A DNA stretch of 64,000 nucleotides from Allobosea sp. AAP35 (GTDB taxonomy: Bacteria > Pseudomonadota > Alphaproteobacteria > Rhizobiales > Beijerinckiaceae): assembly GCF_001295925.1 (NCBI RefSeq), contig NZ_LJHQ01000018.1, positions 1 to 64,000 of the forward strand, read 5' to 3'. This document shows positions 35,749-43,813 of this stretch, one piece after another. A program made the translations under genes and the position numbers. The notes under the pieces are model-generated. The model worked only from the letters and a program-made list of their open reading frames with translations, made no database searches and had not been told where the DNA came from. Within the stretch, counting starts at the first letter, position 1. The number at the start of each line of letters is the position of its first letter.

Positions 35749-36986
35749 GGCGACAGCCCGGCGGAGGCCCGCAGCCGCGCGGCGATGCCATCGAGACCGG
35801 AGCCGGCCGAAAACGCGCCCGTCAGCCGCTCATGCGCGCCCTGCCCCAGCGCCGCGCATCGCGCGGGATCGGCCGCCAACGTCGCCAATGCTCGCGCCAG
35901 TGCCGCCGTGTCGCCCGGCGCGACCAGCAGACCCTCGACCCCCTCGCGCACGAATTCCGGAATGCCGGCGAAATCGGTGGCGACGATGGGCAGGGCCTGG
36001 CTTGCCGCCTCCATCACTACATTGGGCAGGCCGTCGCGGTCGCCATCGCCGGCCTGTTTCGAGGGCAGCACGAACAGATCGGCCTCGCGCAGCGCCGCGA
36101 CGACCTCGCCCTGCGCCTTCGGGCCCGCCCAGGTGATACGATCGGCGAGGCCCAGATCAACCGCCTGCGCCTGCAGCGCCTTCAGCTTTTCGCCGCCGCC
36201 GATATGCGTCAGGCGCCAGTGCAGACTGGCGGGAAGCTGCGCCAGCGCGGCCAGCAGGTCGTCGAAGCCCTTTTTCTCGACGGCGCGCCCGATCGTCACG
36301 AAGCGCACCGGCTCGCTGGGATCGCTGCCGTCACGCGCCACCCGCGCGGGCGGCTGCGGAAAGCGCGCCAGGTCGAGCCCATGATAGACCAGCGCGACCT
36401 TGTCAGGCCTGTCGGCGAGGCGGGCGAGCTCGCGATACCCGTCCCGCGTGCAGGTGACGCCCCAAGTGGCGGCCGCGATCTTCTCGCGCTTCTCCCAGTC
36501 CGGCGTCGTCCAGATGTCCTTGGCATGGGCCGAAAACGACCAGCTGATCCCGCGCAGCACCGCCGCATAGGCGATCACCGAGGCCGGGGTGTGCAGGTAA
36601 TGCACATGCAGATGCGTGATTTCGGCCGGCAGTTCGCGCGCCATCACACAGGCCTGGCCGAAGCGGCGCAGCCGGTTGCGCGTGCGGTCGCGGGCGAGAT
36701 CGCGCAGGAAGGCCGGCAGCAGCCAGAGAAAACCCGGTCGCAGCAGCGCTGACATCACACCACGCAGGACGCGGCCCGGCTCCTCATGCAGATACTCCGG
36801 CAGATAGCTCACCGGCGCGGTGATCTGGTTATGCATCAGGTGGCGGGCGACATCGGTCGGCCGGCGCAGCGACCAGATTTCAAACGGCACATCACGCTGC
36901 TGCAGGCCCAGCAGTTCCTGCGCGATGAAGGTCTCCGACAGGCGCGGATAGCCCTTCATCGCGATCGCGATGCGCGGCGCGCTCAT
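35745..36986 (-). CDS. Glycosyltransferase family 4 protein
   Basis: 413-residue GT-B glycosyltransferase. IAIAMKGYPRLSETFIAQELLGL opens the acceptor lobe; HLHVHYLHTPASVIAYAA and SFSAHAKDIW are typical of colanic-acid-type GT4 enzymes. RFVTIGRAVEKKGFDDLLAAL and EAASQALPIVATDFAGIPEFV (E-x7-E) form the nucleotide-sugar site. The ATG at 36986 overlaps the stop of the next upstream gene (36983-37645) by four bases. It probably adds sugars to a surface polysaccharide. Confidence 0.9.
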   Translation of the reverse strand: MSAPRIAIAMKGYPRLSETFIAQELLGLQQRDVPFEIWSLRRPTDVARHLMHNQITAPVSYLPEYLHEEPGRVLRGVMSALLRPGFLWLLPAFLRDLARDRTRNRLRRFGQACVMARELPAEITHLHVHYLHTPASVIAYAAVLRGISWSFSAHAKDIWTTPDWEKREKIAAATWGVTCTRDGYRELARLADRPDKVALVYHGLDLARFPQPPARVARDGSDPSEPVRFVTIGRAVEKKGFDDLLAALAQLPASLHWRLTHIGGGEKLKALQAQAVDLGLADRITWAGPKAQGEVVAALREADLFVLPSKQAGDGDRDGLPNVVMEAASQALPIVATDFAGIPEFVREGVEGLLVAPGDTAALARALATLAADPARCAALGQGAHERLTGAFSAGSGLDGIAARLRASAGLSP

Positions 36987-37645
36987 CGCCGGCCGATCAG
37001 CATGAAGCGGGTATAGTTCTTCGTCGGCAGGGCGCCGGCAAACAGCGTCTCCGACAGCCCCGCCTGCGCCTGGAACGCCTCGAGCGAGGGCACGCAGCTG
37101 CGATGGTCGGGCTCGCGCACATAATCGTTGGATTGGAGCAGCAGCGGCGTTCCCGACGACAGGGTCGACAGCCAGCCCGGCACATCCGCCAGATGCTCGC
37201 AACTCGTGTTGATCACGAGGCCCGGCGCCGGCTCCTGCGCGGCGAAGTCGAGCGTGGTCATATCGGCGGTCAGCGCCCGGAAACGGCCCGTCGCGACATG
37301 GCGCCGGTTCAGCCGCTCCGCCACGGGCGCGCAAGCCGGGTCGAGATCAACGCTGACGACCGCAGGAATCGCCAGACGCTCATCGGCCAGCAGCAGCGCA
37401 GCCAGCACGCCATACCAGGCGCCGAGCACAAAGACCGGACCCTGCGGTTGGGGCATGACCTGCGCCAGCGCATCGACCAGCCAGCGCTTCGAGCCGATCT
37501 GCTTATGGTTGAAGGCGATCCAGAGATCTTGCGGCATCCCATCGGCGATAAGGCGCGCCAGATCGGCCACCACGCTATTGCCGGTGAGGGCTGCGACGCC
37601 GCGCAGAATGTCATAGAAGGCGTCGGGAGGCGTGTCGTGAGTCAT
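36983..37645 (-). CDS. Class I SAM-dependent methyltransferase-like protein
   Basis: 220-residue protein with a Rossmann-like methyltransferase core: GPVFVLGAWYGVLAALLLAD (motif I variant), AVVSVDLDPACAPVAERLN (motif II with the ribose-binding Asp), and LVINTSCEHLADVPGWLS (motif IV region). The N-terminal part is helical. The ATG at 37645 is divergent from the gene at 37664. It is the first gene of a minus-strand operon with the two glycosyltransferases, so it may modify the sugar or lipid acceptor. Confidence 0.7.
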   Translation of the reverse strand: MTHDTPPDAFYDILRGVAALTGNSVVADLARLIADGMPQDLWIAFNHKQIGSKRWLVDALAQVMPQPQGPVFVLGAWYGVLAALLLADERLAIPAVVSVDLDPACAPVAERLNRRHVATGRFRALTADMTTLDFAAQEPAPGLVINTSCEHLADVPGWLSTLSSGTPLLLQSNDYVREPDHRSCVPSLEAFQAQAGLSETLFAGALPTKNYTRFMLIGRR

Positions 37646-37663
37646 GCCGGATCGGGAGGCGGT

Positions 37664-38275
37664 TTGAAGGTGGCGGGACCATATGCAAGCACGCTGGCAA
37701 AGGCCAGCGACGCGCCTGCGGGCACGCTCCTGCCCCATCTGGCAAACCCGGCAGCGGCCCTGCGGCAGGTGCTCGCCGCCCATGCGGTGCGGTCTTGCGA
37801 CCATATCGTCGAGATCGGCGGCGCCGGCCTGCCGATCACCGGCTTCCTGACGCATCGCCCCGACAGCGTGACCGTGATCGACCCAAAAATCCCGGATTTT
37901 GCGGCCGAGCGGCTCAACGGCGCGCCTTGCCGCCTGCGCCACCGCGCCGCCAAGCTGCAGGAGATCACGCTCGCGCCGGCGCATCCTTATGCGCTCATCC
38001 TGCTGGGCCTGTCCCTCAAGCCGTTCGGACGGCAGGGCGCGATCCCATCGGAGCTGCTGGCGCTGGCCGCGTCCGCCGATGTTCTGGTGATCGATTACGC
38101 ACTGGATCTGGAGCGGGCGCAGGGGCAGATCGGCGCACTCCTGGCGACCCGCCGCACGCCCCCGGCCATCGATCTTGAATTGACGATCAATGACGAGACC
38201 TTGCAGGCTGCGGGCTTCGACCGCCGGCGCTTCCTGGTTTTCGAGGCCGCACCGACAAGCGCCGTGACGGATTGA
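37664..38275 (+). CDS. Putative SAM-methyltransferase-fold protein
   Basis: 203 residues; HIVEIGGAGLPITGFLTHRPDSVTVIDPK resembles methyltransferase motif I with the acidic residue at the end of strand 2, followed by PYALILLGLSLKPFG. No close family could be named. The TTG at 37664 follows GGGAGG at a five-base spacing and is taken as the start; a GTG six bases later is possible. It is divergent from the 220-residue methyltransferase-like gene, with only 18 bases between the starts, so regulatory sites must lie within the coding regions or be shared. Confidence 0.62.
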   Translation: MKVAGPYASTLAKASDAPAGTLLPHLANPAAALRQVLAAHAVRSCDHIVEIGGAGLPITGFLTHRPDSVTVIDPKIPDFAAERLNGAPCRLRHRAAKLQEITLAPAHPYALILLGLSLKPFGRQGAIPSELLALAASADVLVIDYALDLERAQGQIGALLATRRTPPAIDLELTINDETLQAAGFDRRRFLVFEAAPTSAVTD

Positions 38276-38332
38276 ACTCCAGCTGCCGCGCCACAGGGCT
38301 TGGCTCTACCCCTGTGAGCGCGGCGGAGGCCT

Positions 38333-40264
38333 TTACGTTCCCGTCTCGTCAGGCGCCGCCGGCTTCTTCGGCGCTCTCCTGCGTGGCGTGGGCCGAGCGG
38401 CGGGCGGCGGCGGCTCGTCGGCAGGAACCGCCTTCCCGTTCTCCACGACCGCCAGAACATCCTCCTGCGGCGCCGCAACCAGGGTGACCCCGTCGGACCG
38501 CTCGACGACACCCGGATCGGTGTCATCAGCCGCGATCGATGCAGCGGGTGCGATCGGCTCCGGATCCGGGGCCGGCGCATCCGCGATCTCCGGCGCACTG
38601 GCGAAGCCAACAGCATTGAGCGGCTTCTCGCGCCCGCGGATCGTGATCTTCAGTGCCGTCGTCCCGCGATAGCTGCGGCCGCTCGCCCGGATCGTGTCCT
38701 CCGATACCAGGATATCCGCCAGCACGCGCCGCGTCGCCAGTTCGAGCTGCGCAGCCACCGCCACCGTGTTGCCGACGGTAATGTCGCGCCGGCCCAGGCT
38801 GTCGTTCTCGACCGCGCCGGTGATCGCCTGCCCGGTGTGGATGCCGATGCCGATGCGCAGCGGCAGCGGCAGCGCCGCGCCGAACTCGCGGTTCAGCGCC
38901 TCGACGGCGCGCACGATGTCGGCGGCGGCAGCGATCGCCGTCTGCGCGCTCTTGGCGGGCGTGCCTTCCAGCCCGAACACGGCCATGAAGCCGTCCCCGT
39001 AAAACGCGTCGATGCGGCCGCCATGGGCCGCGATCGCCTGCGCCATCTCGTCGAAGAAGCGGTTGAGCAGGCCGATCAGCTCCTGCGGCAGCTGCCGCTC
39101 CGACAAAGCCGAGAACGCCCGCAGATCCGCCACCACCACGGTCAGGCCGCGCTTGCCGACATTGGTGTCGGGTTCGAAATCGCCTGGCGTCGTCGCTTTC
39201 AGGCGCGATGCCAGCAGAATCTGCACCTGCAGATCGTCTTTCGGCCTGATCTGGCAGGCCAGGCGCACCCGCTCGGGGGCAGCGATCCGGCGCAGCAGCT
39301 TGGCCTCGTTGGGCCCCGGCCGTGGGAGATCATCGCCTCCGTCCAGCACCAGCACGCGACAGGTGGCGCAGCGCGCCCGCCCGCCGCACAGCGCCGCGTG
39401 GGGAATGCCGAAGCGTCGGAACATCTCCAGCACGGTCAGCCCCGGGGCAAGCTTGCGCACGCCATGGCCGACGAACCGCACCGTGATCTGCCGCGTCGTC
39501 CGGACCCGGATCTCGCGAAAGCCGACGAAGGCGACGAAACCGCCGACGAGTCCGTAGAACACCGTCTTCGCCCAGGTGACGTTCTGGTTGAACATGACGA
39601 TCTGCGCGTCGGTCGCAACCTCCGGCGCCATCGCCATTTGGCCGGCCTCGCGCCCGCCGACGGCAAAGCCGATCAGCGACAGGATCGGGATCAGGATCGC
39701 AGCCAGCAGGAACGGGTCCCGCCAGCGCTGATAGGCATCACGCGCCCGCAGCGAAAAATGCAGGCCGATGATGCCATGGACCCAGACCAGCAGCAAAAGC
39801 AGCGACTGCGAATCGGCCAGACCCGGCCAGAGCCGGCGCAGGACGGCGCGATAGCTCTCGTCGAGATGGAAGAAGCTGCCCATCACCCGCGTCCCGACGA
39901 TATGATCGATCAGGAACAGCGGGATCGCCAGGCCCAGCGCGATCTGCAGCATCTCGCGCGCCGGCATCTTGAAGGTGCGGCGCTGCGCCACGCGCACCAG
40001 GGCGAAGAACGGATGCACCACCAGAGACGCGTAGAGCAGCACCGTTCCGAACCAGGAGTGCCAGAGCCAGTAGCGCCACTCCTGCACCTGCTCCATCGCC
40101 TCGATGCCGACGATCCCCACGGCATGGTTGAGGAAATGGGTGGCCGAGAAGAACAGCAGCACCATGCCCGAAGCGAAGCGGATATCCCGGCTCCATGACG
40201 AGACCTGGCCCATCCCCGCGCCCATGCCGGGGGAGCGCACCGGGGCTGACTGCGGCAGGCTCAT
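38333..40264 (-). CDS. Membrane haem-type/2Fe-2S/class III cyclase-like fusion with degenerate cyclase residues
   Basis: 643 residues. Residues about 30-250 form six or so membrane helices with many histidines (about 43, 47, 69, 84, 121, 163, 169), resembling a cytochrome b membrane anchor. Next is a plant-type 2Fe-2S ferredoxin domain with Cys293, Cys299, Cys302 and Cys337. Residues about 375-555 are a class III cyclase domain: both metal aspartates are kept (ADLRAFS, YGDGFMAVFG). However, the substrate lysine position before FYGD is Ala, and the GDTVNxAARL motif reads GNTVAVAAQL, so the transition-state Asn and Arg are Ala and Gln. A Pro/Ala/Lys-rich tail ends the protein. The ATG at 40264 follows AGGTG. 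Cyclase activity is doubtful. Confidence 0.85.
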   Translation of the reverse strand: MSLPQSAPVRSPGMGAGMGQVSSWSRDIRFASGMVLLFFSATHFLNHAVGIVGIEAMEQVQEWRYWLWHSWFGTVLLYASLVVHPFFALVRVAQRRTFKMPAREMLQIALGLAIPLFLIDHIVGTRVMGSFFHLDESYRAVLRRLWPGLADSQSLLLLLVWVHGIIGLHFSLRARDAYQRWRDPFLLAAILIPILSLIGFAVGGREAGQMAMAPEVATDAQIVMFNQNVTWAKTVFYGLVGGFVAFVGFREIRVRTTRQITVRFVGHGVRKLAPGLTVLEMFRRFGIPHAALCGGRARCATCRVLVLDGGDDLPRPGPNEAKLLRRIAAPERVRLACQIRPKDDLQVQILLASRLKATTPGDFEPDTNVGKRGLTVVVADLRAFSALSERQLPQELIGLLNRFFDEMAQAIAAHGGRIDAFYGDGFMAVFGLEGTPAKSAQTAIAAAADIVRAVEALNREFGAALPLPLRIGIGIHTGQAITGAVENDSLGRRDITVGNTVAVAAQLELATRRVLADILVSEDTIRASGRSYRGTTALKITIRGREKPLNAVGFASAPEIADAPAPDPEPIAPAASIAADDTDPGVVERSDGVTLVAAPQEDVLAVVENGKAVPADEPPPPAARPTPRRRAPKKPAAPDETGT

Positions 40265-40280
40265 GCCGGCACCTGCATCA

Positions 40281-40730
40281 TCAATGCACCTTCTCCCCAT
40301 GGAGGGTATAATTCGCCAGCCGGTACAGTCGCGCCGCGAGATCGCGCGCCAGCGCCAGACTGAAGTCCGGAATCGTCTCGAGAAGTTCGAAGAACAAATC
40401 CTTCGGCAGACGCAACGCCGTCACGTCGGTTTTGGCCGTGACCGCGCCGACATAAGCCTGCCCCGACAGCAGCGGCACGTCGCCGATCAAGCTACCCGAA
40501 TGGAGCGAAAGCCGCGCGCGTGTTCCGTCGGCGCCCTCATGCGAAATCTCCAGTGCGCCGTGAAGGATCACATAGACGCCCTCCGGCTTCTCACCCTCTG
40601 CGATGATCAGCGTGCCGGCGTCGAAATGCAGCTTCTCCCCCATCAGCGCCACCAGCTTCAGCCGCGGCACCGGCAGGGCCGCGAAGACCGGCAGCTGGCG
40701 CAGGCAGGACAGATCCGCTTCGAGTGTCAT
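40281..40730 (-). CDS. Stand-alone cyclic-nucleotide-binding-like domain protein
   Basis: 149-residue single cNMP-binding fold (beta roll from about residue 12 to 115, then helices), with no DNA-binding domain. GEKPEGVYVILHGALEIS is the typical first part. The phosphate-binding cassette, usually GExALLxxxPRxA, here reads GDVPLLSGQAYVGA: Glu is Asp84 and the cyclic-phosphate arginine is Tyr93. Canonical cAMP or cGMP binding is therefore doubtful. It overlaps the ABC-type gene by four bases and ends 16 bases before the cyclase-like gene, which implies a joint function. Confidence 0.85.
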   Translation of the reverse strand: MTLEADLSCLRQLPVFAALPVPRLKLVALMGEKLHFDAGTLIIAEGEKPEGVYVILHGALEISHEGADGTRARLSLHSGSLIGDVPLLSGQAYVGAVTAKTDVTALRLPKDLFFELLETIPDFSLALARDLAARLYRLANYTLHGEKVH

Positions 40731-43519
40731 GGTCGCGCCTCCATCTGCTGGGTACCGCCCCGCTGCTGCGACGAGGCCAGGGCTGCGCGCCCTGCATCCT
40801 CCGTGTCACTATCGCTTTCGACAGCACCGGCCGGGCCGTCGAAGACGATCCGCAGCGGGACGCCGTCGATCAGACTAGCATCCTCGACAAGAAGAAACAG
40901 GGTCATGCCAGCGCAATGTTCTCGCAGCCTGGCGACGACCTGATCGGGTTCGGACGCCGTCGCCAGGAAGGCGCCGACATCCAGAACCGCGATCTGCGGC
41001 GCCTTGATCAGCGCCTGCGCCAGCGGCACGGCAAGCTTCAGCCGCGTCGGCAGGAAACGGCCCCTGATGCCGCAATCGGTGTCGAGGCCGATCCGGTAGA
41101 GATCGCCATCGAGCCCCGCACGGGCCAGGGCCTTGCGCACGATTTTCGCGACCTTCCGGCTTGCATCCGCCACGCCATAGCCGATGCGCCCGAACATCAG
41201 GTTGTCGCGCAGACTGGCGCCGAGCATGACCCGGCCAGGGTCGTAGAAGTCGACATCCTCGGCGGCATCGGCAGGCAGATGCGTTTTGAAGCTCGCGCGC
41301 GCCCGCAAGATGCGCTCGCGCAGACGCTCGTCGAGCAGATTGAGCCGGTGCTTGGGCTCGATATAACCGAGCGCCAGCGCGACCAGATCACGCTCGGCCA
41401 CGGCTTCGAGCGGCACGCGCATGTCGTGCTTGGTCAGCAGCAGCGCCAGTTCGCCCAGGCGATCGAATTCCAGCCCGGACCCGAACGAGTAGCGCTCGAA
41501 CAGGGCATGCCCGTGCGGCAGGCCCGAGAAGATTTCGGCGACCGTCGCCGCGATGCGCGATCCGACCTCGACCAGGGGGTCGATCAGGGATTCAGCCTTC
41601 AGGATCGCATGGGCATAGGGCTCGAACAGCAGCGTCTCATTGGCGAAGCGCGGCCCCATGCGGGCGCCGAAGATCAGGTTCTCGGCGATCGAGGCGTTGG
41701 CGTTGTAGCGTTCGGGATCGAAGGCTGTGATCAACCCCTCGAGCTTGCTGCGCGCAAGCTCCTCCGCCACCGCCGCGCGCGCATCGACGATCTGCGCCTT
41801 GGCCTCGACCCGCAAGGACGCCGTGACCTTGCCGTCGAGGCCGAGTTCGTAGACATCCTCCGCGCAGCCGAGAACGTCGAGGACGGCCCGGACACGCTCC
41901 GCCAGGGCGGCCTCGTCGGCCACGCCGGCGCCTTCGTAATCGGTCCAGTCCGACTCGAACGGCAAGGGCGTATTGCCCGAACGCACCGCCTCCAGGAAGC
42001 GCCGGTGCTGGTCTGACGACATCTTGCCTTCGGGCCGCCAATCGGGCCGGCGCCGCTTCAGGGGCAGCAGGATGTTTTCGCGGATCGTCCCGGCGATGAT
42101 TTCCGTCTCGGTGCCGGCATAGCCGATCAGGTGGCTCGCCCGCTCGACGGACATGCGCGCCAGAGGCGCGCCGTCGATCAGGACACGGCCGGAATAGCTC
42201 ATCGCCTGTCGGCCCAGGATGCGACCGAGCACATCGATGGCCCCACCGCGCGGCCCGATCACAGCCACGGTGCCGGGCCTGGGGATCTGCGCCGAAAGCG
42301 GCGTCAGCAGGGGTTGCCCCCGGTTGTCCAGCATCTGCACGCTCTCGAGCCTGATCGTGCCTTTCTCCCGCAGGCGCGCGACCCCATTGGCCTCGTCGAT
42401 CTCGACCGTTTCGTCCCTGTTGAACTGGGCGATCACCTGCTCGTACTTGATGGTGACGTCGTTGCGCTGCTGGTCCCAGTCGATCAGCTCCTTCACCGGC
42501 GGCGGCAGGTCGCGATAGGCGGCGATGACGGCGACAAGCTGGCCGATATCCATCCGGCCCTGCAGCGCGAAGAAGCCGCCGATCGCGTAGAAGAAGAACG
42601 GCGTGATCTGGGCGAGCAGGTTGTTCAGGAACTTGACCGCGAATTTGCGCTTGAACAGCGCATAGCGGATGTCGAAAAGCCGGCCCAGGCGGCCCGCGAT
42701 GTCGGACTGCACATAGGTGGTGGCGCCATGGCCCTGGATCGTCGGTCCGGCATCGACGATCTCGCCGATGCGGCCGGCGAGCTGACGCGAGGCGATCTGC
42801 CGCTCGCGGCCCAAACGAAGCTGCTCGCGCCGCAGGATCGGGATGATGATCGCCTGGGCCAGCACGATCGAGAGCGCGATCGAACCCAGCCAGACGCTCT
42901 GAACCATGATGAAGACGAGCGCGGTGAGGGCCTGCGTCAGCAGGAACACGGGCTGGATGAAGGCATCGCCGACGAAGCCGCCGATCGGCTCGACCTCGTC
43001 CTTGATCATGCTGGCGACCTCGGCCGGCTTGACCGCGCGGATGTCCTCCGGGCGGAAGCGCATGAGCAGGCTGAACAGATCATAGCGCATGCGTCTCAGC
43101 ATGCGCTCGCCGAGAATCCCCTTGCGAACATTGATGACGTATTTGAACGCGCCGTTGATCAGCACGAGAAACAGGAAATAGCCGCTCAAGCCCAGCAGCA
43201 GGCCAAACTGGCCGACCTGAAAGCCGTCGAACAGCTTGACACTGGCGCCCCCGAGAAAGGACGGCAGCCCGATCGAAAACTCCAGCAACGTCGCGGTGGT
43301 CTTGCCGTCCCTGAACGCCCCGCCCTGGATGGCGTCGTTGACGATGCGCTTGGGCACGTCGAAAGAAGCCCAGTAGAACGGGATCGAGCCGAGAATGATC
43401 AGCAGGACGACGATCTGTTCGCTGCGGCTCTTCTCCCAGACATATCGGAAGAGATTGGTCTCCAAGGGAAATCCTCGCCGGCGCCAGCTCTGCGCGCCCG
43501 TCTCGCCCGCAGCGACCAT
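40727..43519 (-). CDS. ABC exporter-like membrane protein with degenerate nucleotide-binding regions
   Basis: 930 residues. Residues about 40-345 are a type-I ABC exporter membrane domain (six helices; ELIDWDQQRNDV at its end is typical). From about residue 385 follow NBD-like segments. Walker A reads GPRGGAID in place of GxxGxGKS/T, so the ATP-binding lysine is Ile. No LSGGQ signature is found, and the Walker B-like IAVLDVGAF has no catalytic Glu. Three Q-loop-like SIxENLxFG stretches occur (GTIRENILLP, ASIAENLIFG, ASLRDNLMFG), suggesting reshuffled partial NBDs. The ATG at 43519 is used; a TTG at 43540 is possible. First gene of a three-gene operon. Confidence 0.85.
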   Translation of the reverse strand: MVAAGETGAQSWRRRGFPLETNLFRYVWEKSRSEQIVVLLIILGSIPFYWASFDVPKRIVNDAIQGGAFRDGKTTATLLEFSIGLPSFLGGASVKLFDGFQVGQFGLLLGLSGYFLFLVLINGAFKYVINVRKGILGERMLRRMRYDLFSLLMRFRPEDIRAVKPAEVASMIKDEVEPIGGFVGDAFIQPVFLLTQALTALVFIMVQSVWLGSIALSIVLAQAIIIPILRREQLRLGRERQIASRQLAGRIGEIVDAGPTIQGHGATTYVQSDIAGRLGRLFDIRYALFKRKFAVKFLNNLLAQITPFFFYAIGGFFALQGRMDIGQLVAVIAAYRDLPPPVKELIDWDQQRNDVTIKYEQVIAQFNRDETVEIDEANGVARLREKGTIRLESVQMLDNRGQPLLTPLSAQIPRPGTVAVIGPRGGAIDVLGRILGRQAMSYSGRVLIDGAPLARMSVERASHLIGYAGTETEIIAGTIRENILLPLKRRRPDWRPEGKMSSDQHRRFLEAVRSGNTPLPFESDWTDYEGAGVADEAALAERVRAVLDVLGCAEDVYELGLDGKVTASLRVEAKAQIVDARAAVAEELARSKLEGLITAFDPERYNANASIAENLIFGARMGPRFANETLLFEPYAHAILKAESLIDPLVEVGSRIAATVAEIFSGLPHGHALFERYSFGSGLEFDRLGELALLLTKHDMRVPLEAVAERDLVALALGYIEPKHRLNLLDERLRERILRARASFKTHLPADAAEDVDFYDPGRVMLGASLRDNLMFGRIGYGVADASRKVAKIVRKALARAGLDGDLYRIGLDTDCGIRGRFLPTRLKLAVPLAQALIKAPQIAVLDVGAFLATASEPDQVVARLREHCAGMTLFLLVEDASLIDGVPLRIVFDGPAGAVESDSDTEDAGRAALASSQQRGGTQQMEARP

Positions 43520-43813
43520 ATGTGTGCCAGCTTCGCGCAAACCGCAATGAGGCGCGCGGCAGCCGATCGCGGGACAAGGAAAGACCCCGGCGCCGCCAGC
43601 CTCGACCCAGGGTCGGTCCCAGGCGCCTGGAATGGCCCGCCCCTTTGACGAACCTTGCTCCCTGGCCGTGTTGCGACGATGTCATCTGCCCCGCTCATGG
43701 TCCGACGTACCGATGGCTGTGGTCAAAAGCCATTGGCAAGGTGGCACTTTCCACGTCTAGTGGCCTCGGGGCCATGTCACGGGCCAATGACTTAATTCCG
43801 CCGAAAGGGGCCG

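Noticed and set aside
38333..40264. Calling the cyclase-domain protein an active adenylate cyclase
   Set aside because: Two metal aspartates are present, but the substrate Lys and both transition-state residues are replaced, so activity cannot be assumed.
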